The notes beneath the pieces are model-generated. The model did not search any database, had not been told where the DNA came from, and saw only the letters and a list, made by a program, of their open reading frames with translations. Both the position numbers and the translations under genes were made by a program. This document shows positions 1 to 12,671 of a stretch of DNA of 64,000 nucleotides, piece after piece. Positions within the stretch are counted from its first letter, which is position 1. The number at the start of each line of letters is the position of its first letter. The stretch comes from Uloborus plumipes (lineage: Eukaryota > Arthropoda > Arachnida > Araneae > Uloboridae): the NCBI GenBank assembly GCA_038373865.1, contig JAXGGA010001160.1, positions 62,001-126,000 of the forward strand, read 5' to 3'.

Positions 1-920
1 TACAACGGTAGGGACTCGCGTTACCATAGCACTGGTAAACTAATTATAAAGATAATTTTGAAATGGAATAACGTTGCTATGCTCGATACGGAATAGGATT
101 CATACAATACCAGAAAATCCCTATTGTTGAGCTTAAGTCAGTCTGGCCCTGAAGTACAGAAATAAGCACTTGTAACACAATAATTTCCTGAGTTGTAAGC
201 TCTACTTTCAGAGAACGGAAGGTAAATTAAATGCTATAACATAGACATATTTTGCAATATGCAAGATAAGAGATTTTAGAACCAAATGCAAATCCGCCCT
301 TGCCCATAAAAACCAACGAAAAACAAAATGTCAAATGCACAATCCCGGATTTAGGAAACTTTCTCCTTCAGCGGGCACAGGACAAAAATTTTCCCGAAAA
401 CTCCAAAGCCGAAATTTATGCACACAGAGAAAAAGCATTTTGTAAACAATGCAGTGATCCAGTTTAATAAAACTGTCTTCGCTCGAAAGCTTCTTTTCGC
501 AACCTAATAAACCCGATCGATTCTCGTGCGACGCAGAAATTCGATTCCCGATAATAATGGTAATAAAAAAACGCACTCTTTTCTTCCGGACTCTTGAAGA
601 ATTTTCATCCAAACGCGGCGTTTATTTGCGAAAAAGACGAGGAGGTCTTTCTTCGTCGGGTCCTTGGGAAAGGTTTCTTAATAAGAGAATTATTTTTATC
701 CCACTCAATTTCAATTGGAACTAAATCTCGGAGTTCCTTGGAATCCAATTACATCCTGTTCTTTCGTTGCCTCCCGTGTCGTAGTTCTTTCGTTTTGGGT
801 ATTCTGGAATAAACAGTTAAAAAATCGCCTGCATTAACAGCTGAGAAAATAGTTTGAAGATTTAAGATTACAGATGATTGAATTCCAGTGTAATGTGTGG
901 CAAAATTTCAAAGTGTATTG
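1..920. other. AT-rich noncoding stretch, no feature supported
   Basis: No repeat ends, RNA fold or coding signal could be supported. Two short open frames on opposite strands (331-612 minus, 594-812 plus) overlap at their ends and show no recognisable domain or signal peptide. The tail, about 840-925, resembles 2065-2165: both carry aaatagtttgaag followed by ttacagatgat. This suggests old diverged repeat DNA. Confidence 0.5.
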
Positions 921-960
921 CAGGTGTTCTTAACCTGGGAGACACGACCTTAGGGGGGGG
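921..960 (+). mobile_element. hAT (Charlie-like) left-end fragment
   Basis: The sequence starts CAGGTGTTCTTAACCTGGG and runs into a G-rich stretch. This matches the terminal style of Charlie-type hAT transposons, which read CAGnGGTTCTTAACC. No matching right end (ggttaagaacacctg) was found downstream, so this is a single decayed end and no target-site duplication can be checked. The call rests on terminal resemblance only. Confidence 0.4.
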
Positions 961-2848
961 TGCAGAAGAATTTCAAGGAAAGCGTGAATGCATTCCATAA
1001 ATAAAGTAAAACAGTAAAATTAACTATAATTGAAACATTTTTGAGGTCACATGAGAATATTTCTGACGTAATGCTCACTTTCGAAGTTGTTAGTGCAGTT
1101 TTAATGCACATATATATCCCTGTGAATCTGTACTAACAGGCATAGAGTCAAAATATCGAGCAAATAAGGATATTAAAAGGGACTTGAGGTGCGTGTTTTC
1201 AGAAACGACAGCCTCATATTTAAAAACTTGTTCGGAGAAAAACAGTGGTGATCCTCCAACAGACGGTGTGAAAGTGACTCTCTCTCTCTCTCTCCTCTCT
1301 CTTCTCCTCTCTACTGTATAAAATTTCAACTACACCTAGATCCTAGATTACTTCAAATTAATTGGTATTTGAATTTTTAAGTACATATGTTTCAACAAGT
1401 TTTTTGCAGTAATATTAAACTTTATTTACGATATTATTTATTTTTTTAATTTTATAACCAGCATTTTACTCCTTCATTGACAAAATAATTGTCTGGTGGG
1501 AATGCAGAGATGGGGGTGAGCTCGCATCAGTGTTCAAAAGGGGGCACAGAGCCTGAAAGATTGGTTGTATTGCTTTTTTCGGAGCAAAAGCTTCAATAGG
1601 TTATACTGTGCCAAACAATAATTCTATAACATTAGAAAAAATCGAAAATGCTAAAGTTAAAATTACTTTAAGTACAACAAACATAATAATATGCTCCTAA
1701 AATTTAAAAATATTTCTGAAACAGGCACTTATAGTTTAAAATTTTGACTAAGGCGAAAAAAGGAACTTTCAAGTAATTTTTACTAAAGCCGGAAACACAC
1801 ACGCACACACACAAAAAAAAAAAAGACAAGACAAAAACAAGGATTGAGGGAAAGCACTAAATGAGACGCAAAAAGCCAATACACAAAAAGCCAATATACA
1901 ATATAGGATGCAATGTGTGCCTTTTGACGGTGCCTGAAAGACTGAAAACCCCGGAGTTGGTTTCACATGTTTCGGTGTTGTTAAGAGTCATATTTTAACG
2001 GAAATTCAGCTTTGTAACTAATTGCAAAATGGAAATCAACATTTTCGAACCGCGCACACTAGCAATTAACGAAATAGTTTGAAGCTATGTTGTTACAGAT
2101 GATGAACTGCATCGTGATGAGTCACAAAATTTCATCGTATATTGTAGTCATATGATTTGGTGTTGTTAAGGTTCCTTTTTTAACTAAAAGAGATGCAGCA
2201 GTGTGCATAAACAGCAATTGTCAAGTTTCAAGACTTGTGCACAGCACAGTAGAAACCAACTAAATATTTAGAAGCTTTTAGGTAACACCATGAGGAAGTC
2301 CAGTGTGATGTTTCAAAAAATGTACCTCCGTACAAAAATACATACCCACGTTACCAAGGAAAAAAAAAAGACCTATGAAGGATGAAAATAGATTTTTAGT
2401 TTGGATAATGAGTGGGAAGTTTTTCTAGAAAAATTCAATTTCGTTACGAAAAGGAAAAATCGATGATGCTGAGCGTCGAAAGTTTCTGGTTATCGATATA
2501 TTTTGATTAATGTACGTATTACATCGATCTTTCAATTTTTATCATTGATGTTTTGATGCATCGATATCACTTCTCCAACTCCATTCAATGATGATGTTTT
2601 ATGACACTTGTATTTATTTTTGAAATTGTATAATTAGACTACTAGTTTCATTTAAAAAAAAATTGCCGGTATTGTCAAAATGTTATTAACATTTGGGGAA
2701 TGAAATTTTAAACTATTTGTTGATTTTTTTATCTGATCATTTTTCGCTAAAAATAATTCTTCGCAACCTTTAAAGCAACTATAGTTTATTTTCTGGAGAT
2801 AGTATTTTTGTCAGAGCATACTGTACAAGCATGCAAACTACTGTATTA
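961..2848. other. AT-rich noncoding stretch with faint diverged repeats and a CT tract
   Basis: A CT-rich microsatellite lies at 1277-1312. The phrase tggtgttgttaag recurs near 1972 and 2159, about 187 bp apart. The phrase aaatagtttgaag recurs at about 846 and 2075. These suggest a strongly decayed tandem or dispersed repeat. No gene is supported: the 79- and 65-codon minus-strand frames overlie the CT tract and an A-rich run. Confidence 0.45.
1277..1312. repeat. CT-rich microsatellite
   Basis: Imperfect (CT)n tract with short CTCC interruptions, visible directly. Confidence 0.9.
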
Positions 2849-3274
2849 CAATGCAAAATACAAGTTGTTGCTTTTACAGTATGATACACGATACTGAAAG
2901 CAGAGCTTTCAGCTTAAAACTGTAAAATCGCAGTAATAAATTGTACAACTAGCTATTTTACAGTTTCTAACTGTAAAAATAGCAGTTTTACAGTTTGTTA
3001 CTGTAATATTAGCAATGCTACAGTTTATTACCATTAAATTAGCTGTATTATACTGTAAAAACAACATTTTAATACAGGCAGCAGAAGCTCCAGTTTAAAA
3101 CTGTAAAATGCACAGTAATAAATTGTGAAACTAGAAATTTTACAGTTTATTACTGTAAACTAGCCATTTCACCGCTCATTTCTGTAAATTTCGCAGTTTT
3201 ACAGTTTATTACTGTAAAATTACTGTAATAATAGCTGTATCATACTGTAAAAACAACATTCATTTTTTACAGTG
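2849..3274. mobile_element. CACTG-ended TIR element, copy 1 (internally repetitive)
   Basis: The left end reads caatgcaaaatacaagttg and the right end cattttttacagtg. These are decayed versions of the CACTGCAAAAAAT / ATTTTTTGCAGTG ends of the intact copy at 43434-43900. The inside is built from repeated inverted modules of the type actgtaaaa / ttttacagt, with the landmark phrase cagcagaagctccagttta. It has no open reading frame, so it is non-autonomous. No convincing TSD remains in this copy. Confidence 0.7.
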
Positions 3275-3375
3275 TAGCATTGTCAATATGCTTCGCTACG
3301 CCTCTGTTTTCTACAAGATAGAAGTTACCAAACTATAATTAAATGGGGAAACTAAAGATCTTTTTTTCGTCGGCC

Positions 3376-3589
3376 CTGTAGTTTATGACAAGGAGGAGGG
3401 AGGAATTAAAACGAAGTGTAGCATCAAGCATTTTTTATAAAATATATCAAAAATTGTGTTACATGCGACGAAGTGGAAGGAGTAGGTAAAGTGAAGCATG
3501 AAACTTTGTGACAGAGGAGAGGAGGGAGAAAAAAGCAAAGTATGAAGCAAAGTATGACAAAAAAAAAAATGGACATACCCTAAGCCCTT
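3376..3589. mobile_element. Remnant of a GTCC...TGACA TIR element
   Basis: The left part (tagtttatgacaaggaggag) and right part (tatgacaaaaaaaaaaatgg followed by acataccc) look like decayed inverted ends of the family seen more clearly at 3612-3863. Both have a purine-rich interior (ggagggag) and a tgacaaagtgtgac-like phrase. The open frame across it is antisense to purine tracts and is not a gene. Confidence 0.4.
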
Positions 3590-3611
3590 GGTAAAACTTT
3601 TAATGTAAAGA

Positions 3612-3863
3612 GGGGTCGTCCACAAATAATGTCACACATTGAGGGGACAGGAGTGTTCGTGAAATTGTGACAGTTCCTCACAAAGAGGAGGAAAGGTTCA
3701 ACAAGAAATAGAACATCGCTTTTTTTTTTAAATAAAAACATGTTTAAATAATACAGAGTGGCACGTGATGAGAAGGGAGAGAAGAAGAGGTACGGTGAAG
3801 TGTGACACTTTGTGACAGAGGGGTGAATATCTTGAAAAAAGTGTGACATTTATGGACAACGCC
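3612..3863. mobile_element. TIR element with GTCGTCCAC...ATGTCACAC ends
   Basis: The left end reads GGGGTCGTCCACAAATAATG then TCACAC. The reverse complement of the right end reads GGCGTTGTCCATAAATGTCA then CAC. The element is about 250 bp and has no coding capacity. A related fragment starts at 37040. Similar GTCCAC/TAAATnATGTCAC repeats are widespread in animals, but I cannot assign a superfamily, and no clear TSD is seen. Confidence 0.6.
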
Positions 3864-4150
3864 AAAACTAAAGTAAAACAACACCTGTGGTGGTAAGACA
3901 ACACCCCTGGTAGCAAGCACAATATATCACTGCGAGACACAACTGCCGCTGTCACCAAGTGGCAGAATTGTGACATTTCACGTAAGTCACGGGGTGACAC
4001 TTATGTAAAACGGTTCAGGTGAATTCACTGAGACACTGTAACTAGCAACTAACTCGTGACAAGTCAGTTCGTGAAATTATGAAGAATTCACTGCAACGTC
4101 ACTTCGTGACGTCACCGTGGACTGACATTTGTAAGCTGCTAGAAACTGAA
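3864..4150. other. Noncoding stretch with repeated gtgac words
   Basis: The stretch contains many copies of tgacatt, cgtgac and tcacttcgtgac in both orientations, including a TGACGTCA near 4108. It may be a decayed relative of the preceding TIR element. No end structure is recognised. Confidence 0.4.
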
Positions 4151-4156
4151 AATGAG

Positions 4157-4670
4157 TTAACCCTTAACTTCGCAATTTTTTTAATTTCTATGAAAACATT
4201 ATATCAGTTAGTTCTCAAGTAATAATAAAGATGAAAAATATTAAAAAAAAAAAAAAAAGTAGTTTTAAATTGAATTTCAGTCACTTTTTGTTTGCGACAA
4301 GGTATATAAGTAACATAAAATTTCTTAAAAACGTTTTCCAATAGAGAATTAAAATTAATTTTAAATGAGCAAAAAATGTTCAAATTTCTTACCTGGTAAT
4401 TTATATCTTCAAAAAGCAAGAGGAAGCATAAAATATAATGTATTCTTTTTATAGTAAAGACACAGTTCTGAGGCATCAGATATTTTTATAATTATTGCGA
4501 TTACTGAGGACAATGTGCTGTCAACTAGTGACAAAATCAGCATGTATTTCGCTGCAATAAACTTTTTTTTATCAGATAATTGATTTGTATGTTTTTTTTT
4601 TTAAATGAGTCTTTTAAATTAAAATAAATCATATGTTGCAGAAATGCAACAGTGGGAAGTTAAGGGTTAA
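4157..4670. mobile_element. piggyBac-type MITE with TTAA target duplication
   Basis: The left end reads TTAACCCTTAACTTCGCA. The reverse complement of the right end reads TTAACCCTTAACTTCCCA, 17 of 18 identical. Both ends include TTAA, the target site duplicated by piggyBac transposases. The 514-bp body is very AT-rich and contains no transposase, so it must have been moved in trans. The 90-codon minus-strand frame inside is low-complexity and is not considered a gene. A second piggyBac-like MITE of nearly the same length (35058-35579) is in the window. Confidence 0.8.
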
Positions 4671-4679
4671 CAGTAGCAC

Positions 4680-5428
4680 TTCGTGACTATCTCGCCAAGT
4701 CACGCCCTTGTGCAGCAGTCATGAAACTTTCGCCTAATGGACCCAGACCCACTTTGGTTATTATGCTACTAGGAAAACTAATGAAATAATACAGGCAAAC
4801 GTTCAAATTCATACTTGAAGCTGAAGAGGGAAAAATTCGGATTTGACTCACCGAAGAATTTCTCAACAACAATAATTCGAAGAAACTTACCTAGAAAAGA
4901 GAAAATATACTATGAGCAACAAAATTAAAATAATGTTTAAACAAAAAACAATTCACTTTTCCATGTTTATTATTATTTTTTCTTAGCTTTATTGTTCGTT
5001 CATTGCTCAAAGTTTTGTATTTTTTAAACATTTGTTAATTTGTCTATTTTCACCAAATATATTTCCACAAAAACGTTTAAATATCACATTGATTACTAGA
5101 GGGTTTTCCCCTGTGGTTGTAATTTAATATTCACCACTTATATAAAAAAATAGATAGATAGATTGGATTTTAGAAACGGAAAATATTTTAATTTTAAAAG
5201 TAAAAATATTTGCCATTGTAATGTAATATAGTCATGTAGGAAAAGTTTGTAAAAACTTTCTTCGTTCGGTGAAATTAAATACAATTTTGAAAACACAAAC
5301 ATTACATTTTGATTCCTTGAACAAATCATGCACATTGAAAACATTGCTTTAAATTTGACGGCACAACCCACATATAAATTTATCACTTTTAAAAATAACA
5401 ATGAAAATATAACTATTTCAGAGAGTTA
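4680..5428. other. AT-rich noncoding stretch, nothing supported
   Basis: No inverted ends, tandem repeat or coding signal was seen beyond short AT-rich open frames. Confidence 0.5.
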
Positions 5429-5436
5429 CTGGACAT

Positions 5437-7727
5437 TAGGGTGGAACGAAAAAAATAAAGTTTTGATTTTCAATTAGCCTTAGTGCGGAAAAGTTGCCTT
5501 TTCATGTAAATAAGGTATAAATAAAATATGAAAAATATTGAAGCACGTCTTGAGGTGCCGCAAGTAGGATAAAGTATTGTAAAAATGCAATTTTTGCTCT
5601 ATTTTCAAGTTTTTTTCAAAAATTGTTAAACTTATCTTTTTTTTAATGAGGTTAAAAAAGTAACTATTACGCCAAACAGGCCACATAATATTCTTTTTTA
5701 ATGTTTGGATGATTTCTTGAGGTGCCACAAAAATATGAAGTTATGCAAAAACGCACTTTTTGCTGAGCATCTGGGAGCATAAGACGTAGCAGTAGCGGAT
5801 GTTTAGAGGGGGCGTTAATGGGTAGCAGTGATATGTGTGAGTAGGGGCCAAGCTCAGATCAGATGTCAATACCTTTGCCGAATTCACTTTTGTTCTCGTC
5901 TATCATGTAACAGAGTAACGTAAAATATCGATAGTTGGTGAGCTATTTCAGCGTTGTGAGATAAAACAGCTTAGTCTAAGCACGTGCAGACGAGACATCT
6001 ATAAGAACGTCCTATTTTTGGACACTTTAGTGATTTGAGTGAAGTTTTACTACCTACAAGAATTCATGAAAGGTCACTGTTTTATTAGGCACAACCTCAA
6101 AAATTGGTCAAGTCACCCGGGAAAGTATCCTTGCGTGAGTGAAATATCTGAGACTTAAGTTTCTAAAATTGAACAAATTTGATCAAAAGTTTTTATTCTA
6201 GTTATTTCTTATTAAACAATTTGAGCAACAATAAAAAATTAAAAGAAGAAAAAGAACTGATTCGATCTTCGTTAAATTTAGAGAAGAATCTAAACGTTTA
6301 TTTCTTGTTGCTGCCTACAGGAGACTACAAGAAAAAAAACTTTGATACTTGCAGTTTGTATGAAAGAAAAGAAGGTGCCAGTCTTAGAACAAGAGTTTCT
6401 AAAGCAGTTGAAAACAATCTTTCTTTTTTAGAGAACATATATATAACTTAAGTACAGATTTGAGATATTTAATAGATAAGTGTAAAAGGGTGCACAAGTA
6501 CAAGAAGATTTTAACTTCATGTTAATCCACATAGGAGCATACACTTTAAGAAAGTACTGAGACAGATCATCTTGAGGTTTTCAGTTTGATTTGTATTTAC
6601 CACGTACAATCGAGGTATGTCTTTGCAAATGTAAGTCACTTGAAGTGAGCAAGTTTTCCAGGTTTTTTGAAGATAAATCTAGTAAGGTCCCTCTTGATAC
6701 AACGATACACTTAATAAATATTTCTGATCTGTACTTAAGTCATGTATGTTCTCTAAAAGAGGAAGGTTGTTTTCAACTTCTTTAGAAACTCTTGTTCTAA
6801 GACTGGCACCTTCTTTTCTTTCATACAAACTGCAAGTATCAAAGTTTTTTTTCTTGTAGTCTCCTGTAGGCAGCAACAAGAAATAAACGTTTAGATTCTT
6901 CTCTAAATTTAACGAAGATCGAATCAGTTCTTTTTCTTCTTTTAATTTTTATTGTTGCTCAAATTGTTTAGTAAGAAATAACTAGAGTAAAAACTTTTGA
7001 TCAAATTTGTTCAATTTTAGAAACTTTAGTCTCAGATATTTCACTCACGCAAGGATCCTTTCCCGGGTGACTTGACCAATTTTTGAGGTAGTGACCTTTC
7101 ATGAATTCTTCCTTAGTAGGTAGTAAAACTTCACTCAAATCACTAAAGTGTCCAAAAATAGGACGTTCTTATAGATGTCTCGTCTTCACGTGCTTAGACT
7201 AAGCTGTTTTATCTCACAACGCTGAAATAGCTCACCAACTGTCGATATTTTACGTTACTCTGTTACATGATAGACGAGAACAAAAGTGAATTCGGCAAAG
7301 GTATTGACACCTGATCTGAGCTTGGCCCCTACTCACACATATCACTGCTACCCATTAACGCCCCCTCTAAACATCCGCTACTGCTACGTCTTATGCTCCC
7401 AGATGCTCAGCAAAAAGTGCGTTTTTGCAAAAGTTCATCTTTTTGTGGCACCTCAAGAAATCATCCAAACATTAAAAAAGAATATTATGTGGCCTTTTTG
7501 GCGTAATAGTTACTTTTTTGACCTCATTTAAAGAAAAAAGATAAGTATAACAATTTTCGAAAAAAACTTGAAAATAGAGCAAAAATTGCATTTTTACAAT
7601 ACTTTATCCTACTTGCGGCACCTCAAGATTTTTCATATTTTATTTATGCCTTATTTACATGAAAAGGCAACTTTTCCGCACTAAGGCTAATTGAAAATCA
7701 AAACTTTATTTTTTTCGTTCCACCCTA
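5437..7727. mobile_element. Long-arm hAT foldback element (~2.3 kb) with 8-bp TSD
   Basis: The ends are perfect inverted repeats, TAGGGTGGAACGAAAAAAAT and its complement. Inversion continues for about 1.06 kb on each side (5437-6500 against 6665-7727), with only scattered mismatches and one ~14-bp indel near 5545. The outer 8 bp, ctggacat, are duplicated exactly at 5429-5436 and 7728-7735, as hAT transposases do. A loop of about 165 bp separates the arms. Frames of 60-90 codons occur in mirrored form in both arms (for example 6179-6451 plus and 6679-6879 minus), as expected for a palindrome, and none resembles a hAT transposase. A transcript would fold into a ~1 kb hairpin, so this could be a source of endogenous siRNA (inference). 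Confidence 0.9.
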
Positions 7728-7739
7728 CTGGACATTCAC

Positions 7740-9250
7740 CACTGACAGGTAAATCCGCTACGGACAAAATTTCGTAATTTTTTTTAATTCCTTATGATAC
7801 TTTTTAAAAAAGCACATCAACGATCTTACAAAGGATAGAAGTGCAGCTGCTACAAATAATTGATACAAAAAATATCTATCTATATACATTTCTCGTCATA
7901 TTTATAACTTTTTTTTCTGGTCAGGACTCATCAATTTTTCACCTCTCACGAGAATATTTCTCATGGCGCCATCTATTATTTGCAAATTATATTAAAAATA
8001 AGTTACAAGTTTACGTTTTTAAAATACTAATAGGGGGGGGGGGTGAAACATTTCATAAATCAACACAAAAATTTAACAAAATGTAAGGCAAGAAATAAAA
8101 AAATGTAAGGCACAATACCCATCACTCCTTTTCCTAGCATTTTGCTTAATATACAGAACAAATTCTATTTGTTCACAGATAAAACTGTCACATAAGCATT
8201 TCATTATAAATTTGATAAATGTAATAAAATTGCAATACTCAATATTGGCCTCAAATAAAAATATGTAAAAGCTAGATTTTTTTTGTTTTGTTTTGTGAGA
8301 GATATTTAAATCGGAAAGTTTTTCGAAACTATGTGTACTGATTGTAGCAAAGAGACGAGGGGTTTCAGAAAATGAGACTGAATTGGATTCTGGGAATAAT
8401 TTTTGTTTTGTTTTTTTTTTTCTTTAATTTCACGCTATTCTTATTTCTTTGAGCGTTGTAAATATGCCTTTTGCTTCTGGCATCAGTAAAGAAAAAAATC
8501 CTAATTGATATAATCATCATTATTAAAGTTATACATCATTGCTTGGTGGAGAGTTAAATTTCAGCATGAAACGAAAGTAACGAAATGGAAGTGACATCAT
8601 TAATCGGCGAAAATTAATCGGAAGCTTATATTGACAAATTAAGTTTCAAAAACGACATGATCCGGTGACATAGTTGGTATTTTTGGTACAATTTCCTCAG
8701 AACCACTTGTCAAACCATTTTCAGAAGTAAATTTCCTTAAAACTGTTTTCTAGCATCGATCTTGTCAGACGACAACAAAACGATCACAGAGAGCACTTCT
8801 GTTAATAATACTGTAACTTTTTAATTAACTTCGTGCATTAACTTTTTTAGAAAGTAAAAATTATTTTTTTTTACTTCAAACTAGAAAAAACAAAGAAAAA
8901 AAACAGTATTATTGAAACAAACATTTGCGAAAATATTGGATAGACCTTCCTTTTCAGCGCTGAAAGTGTTTAATTCTTCGAATTAGATGAAGAAATAAAG
9001 AAGTTCTCACCTTGTAACAGACAAATAGACAAGAGAAATAGTATATAAGATTAAAACAACAATGAAATAAAAAACTTACATCGAATTGGGAAAAAATACG
9101 GTGAAATATTATTTGAAAAATCGTTCTTAACATAACTGAATGAATGCCTTTGTGCCGAAAAGTAAATTAAGGTTATCCGACATTTTATAGCACAAAAAAT
9201 CAGATTGCTGTAGACACGTGTTTCGAAGTTCCAAGGAACCCCTTTTTTCG
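7740..9250. other. AT-rich noncoding stretch
   Basis: A run of 11 G lies at 8033-8043. No repeat ends, RNA fold or credible coding frame was seen. The 81-codon frame at 7841-8086 crosses the G run and is AT-biased low-complexity. Confidence 0.45.
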
Positions 9251-9254
9251 AAAA

Positions 9255-9552
9255 AAGCACCTCGAACTAAAATGTTTGGGAGGAGGAAAATTATCAATTT
9301 GCCGAATACAGTTTCAACTTAACCGAATGATAAAATACGAGCATGCACATATGCCGTACAAACATAACATTAAATGAGAAAAAAAACATTAGGCATCTTA
9401 AAGAAAAAAACAACTTTAAAAATTAATAAGAACAAAAAATCTCAATGCTGCAATATTATTTTCAATTGCCGAACCGTTAGCAAAATGTGCCGAATAAAGA
9501 AACGTTTGGGAGGTCACAGTGACCTCCCATTGGGGCGCTCCTGTTTTTCAAT
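9255..9552 (+). mobile_element. Hairpin-ended dispersed repeat, copy A
   Basis: The start resembles copy B at 38284 (tttgggagg, then caatttgccgaat and ccgaatgataaa). The 3' part ends in a perfect hairpin with arms GGGAGGTCAC / GTGACCTCCC around a single A (about 9510-9530), then attggggcgctcctg. Copy B has GGGAGGTCAG / CTGACCTCCC, a compensatory base-pair change. The phrase gccgaat recurs through the body. It may be a hAT remnant, because the right end reversed is CAGGAGCGCCCC, but no TSD was found here. The frame at 9374-9607 spans it and is not a gene. Confidence 0.55.
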
Positions 9553-9609
9553 GCAAAGAGGTGTGAGCTTTATTATGAAAAGTCATGCGATAAAAGCAAC
9601 GTGTTGAAA

Positions 9610-10255
9610 TAGAAAACAGTTCAAATTATTTTTCCTAGCTAAGAAAATAATTCATAGGATAAAAACTTTATTCAAGACTTTAATTTTCTTGAAATTTTTT
9701 TCGTGTTGTGTCTTGATATGCAATTTTAAAGAACATATAAATATTTTATAATCGGTATCAAATATTTTAACTCTTTGTATAAGAGAACGATGCACAGATG
9801 GCGCCACGTAACAAATCCTCAGATAGGAAGATATCGAAGATAAAATCAAAATAAATGTTCAGCAAAAATATTGAATTCAGAATTTTCTTTTTTTGAAATT
9901 TAATTGTTTCAAAAAAATTACAAGAAACGTTGACATCACGAAAGTTGTTCTGGGATCTATCATTTTCACATTCTATATTTGTTTAATTTTTATACGTAAA
10001 AGTGCGATTGCTTCAACGAAGTAAACAAAACAAACGCCTTCATAAATTTTGGTCGAATCTAATCAAAAACTGAACACAATCTCAAAAGTACACTACAACG
10101 ATACCATGCTCAATTCCTCTAATTACATTTCCGCTTTTATGCCTTAGCAGTTTCTTTCTTGGCTGATAAAAACAGTTGTTGTCCCAAGCTTCTTAATACA
10201 TATTAATTTCAGTATAGTGGAAAGCAAACAGTTTTACTGCACGAATCGTTGGGGA
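9610..10255. other. AT-rich noncoding stretch, nothing supported
   Basis: No repeat boundaries, structured RNA or coding frame could be supported. Confidence 0.45.
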
Positions 10256-10259
10256 GAAA

Positions 10260-11570
10260 AAAAAAAGAGAGAGAGAGAGAGAAGAATGAAGTCAGATTCT
10301 TCTATGATGTCATGTCAACATGTCACCGGTCAGATTAATGCGATAGAGACGAAACTGTGACGTCAATCACACAATGACAAGATAATTACTAGTCTGACAA
10401 GAGCGATGAACCAGAAAAGTTATTCATTTTAGAACGTCACACGAAATTACTTAAATTGTTTCTCAATCCATTAAAATTGATATCGATGAATTTAAGTTCA
10501 ACATTTTTCAAAATGCATTAGTATTTTTTAAGCATTATATGGAATTATTATTTAATAAATATTTTGTTCTAAACTCTGAAACATAAAATTAAACAACTTT
10601 ATAAATGCAAATTTTCAATTTTTTTTTTTAATTTTAACTCTGTATTTTTTATTTATTTATTTTTTTAATGTATTTTCTTATTTATTTATTTATTTTGTAC
10701 CATCTACACTTCTAACGTATAATTATATTATTTGCTTGTGTGGAATCGTTCAATTTTACAACCGACCTCAGTTGTAAACTTTATAAATGTACAACTTTAT
10801 AAATGCACAATTTGCAATTTTTTTTTTATATTTATTCTGCATTGTTTAAAAATTTTTATTTGTTTATTTTTGTACCTTCTTCACTTCGAACGTAAATATA
10901 ATTACATTTTATGCTTGTGTGAAATAGTTCAATTTTACAACAGACCCCAGTTGTAAATAATAGCAATGAAAAAAATGTAACGTACTTCAGAAATATATAA
11001 AAACATACACACGAAATTAAAGAAATAATAACGATGTACAAGGAAAAAAAAAGAAAGAGATAAAGACGAAATCTTTTATGATGTCAACATGTCACCGGTC
11101 ACATTAATGAGCTAGAGGAGAAAGTGTGACGTCAATCACACAATGACGCAATAATTAGTTTGACAAGCGATGGACCAGAAAAGTTAGGATTAACATACAT
11201 GAGATAACAATATCGATGAATTAAAGTTCAACATGTTTTAGGGATGCATTACTATTTTTAAGCAACAGCATGAAATAGGAAATCAAAACTTATCCTTGTT
11301 CTCAACTATGAACCATAATAAAATAACTTTATAAATGCGCAAATTAGTGCGCAATATTAAAATTCTGCAATTTTTTTTAAGCTTCTGCATTTCTAACGTA
11401 AGTTTAATTCTCTTTTATGTGTGTGCAATTGTAGTTTTAAAACCGATCGCAGTTGCAGCAATGAAAAATATTAAACTCTTCCTTCAAAACGAAAACGTAA
11501 TGCACTTTAGAAATATTCAAAGACGTAAACACAAAAATATTAATAAAATAATATGGCGTTCGAAGACAAA
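10260..11570. repeat. Two-copy tandem duplication, ~769-bp period
   Basis: The phrase tgtcaccggtca occurs at 10321 and at 11090. It is followed in both copies by gtgacgtcaatcacacaatg, agtttgacaag or agtctgacaag, and ccagaaaagtta. The copies then share tatcgatgaattaaagttca, a poly-T segment and actttataaatgc. Copy 1 holds an inner duplication (about 10590-10775 and 10788-10955) built on aactttataaatg and caattttacaac. Divergence is moderate and indels are common, so the duplication is old. Both copies keep a full CRE-like TGACGTCA. The short open frames are not genes. Confidence 0.75.
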
Positions 11571-11579
11571 AATATAGTA

Positions 11580-12595
11580 CCAAAAATTGCTTTGATGCTT
11601 TTAGTTAATAAAGATATCAGTTGTATTTAAATTTTGAAAACCAAAATTAATCTCCTGAAAGGAACATGATGACAAATAGTAAAACTCGGGGTTTAATCCA
11701 GTACCTCGGAATAACCATTTTAGATTTCGACAAAATTTAGTTTATGATAAAAAGTTATACTTAACTTTTTGTCAAAATAAGCAAAATATGACATTGTCCT
11801 AGTATTTAGTTTTAGTAATCTCATATACCTCAGTAGAACAATCTTTTTTTCAAAGCCAAGCCCAAGGATATGGCTTTAAGCACGGCACTTTTTTTTTGGG
11901 GGGGGGGTGGTAGGCCTTCCCTCCAGAAAAATAAATAAGTAAATAAATAGCTATACTTTTCTTTTCAATTAAAATTGGCTATTCTTTGCATTGTTTCTTT
12001 ACTATATCTCACCCCTTCGTAGCTAAATAAAAAGTATGCTTGAATAATTTTTTCAAGAAAGAACGGTTGAATCAATCTGTCTAATCGGTGATTTTAAATA
12101 TTTTTTCCTCGTCACTTCACTATAGCAGTAAAATGTTACAGGAATAAAGAAGATAATTGTTTGGTATATAGTTTTTGTTTTAAATAAGATCATACGTTTA
12201 TTTATTGAGTGTTATTTCACTGACTAAATCTTAAGATATAAACAAACCTTGCACTCTTCCAACTCTTTACAAAATACAAATATTGGTCTTAGTAAAACAA
12301 AAAAGAAAAACCTAAAATAAACCAACACTTTTAACATCAAAATTAATTAAATTACTTAATTTGTTTCAAATATTTTCAGAAATTCATTTTTATAATTAAT
12401 TAATTTACTTATTTATCAGTCTGACATTATCACTAGGGATGATTTTTTTAGAACTGTCACTAACCCTACTAAAAGCTCATAACAAATTTGGAGTAATTTG
12501 AGGAAATTGCCTCCTTTCTTGCTGTTGCTGCCGTATCGGTAACCAATCCTGCCAACTCTTAGGTTCGCCATTGTAACTGAGAAGCGTTAGTTTTA
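11580..12595. other. AT-rich noncoding stretch
   Basis: A T then G homopolymer pair lies at 11889-11909. No coding or mobile-element signal was seen. Confidence 0.45.
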
Positions 12596-12599
12596 ATTT

Positions 12600-12610
12600 C
12601 TCTCTCTCTT

Positions 12611-12671
<61 letters not shown>

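Noticed and set aside
2460..2580. Inverted atcgat words as a MITE
   Set aside because: Only short matches (6-8 bp) without consistent ends or TSD.
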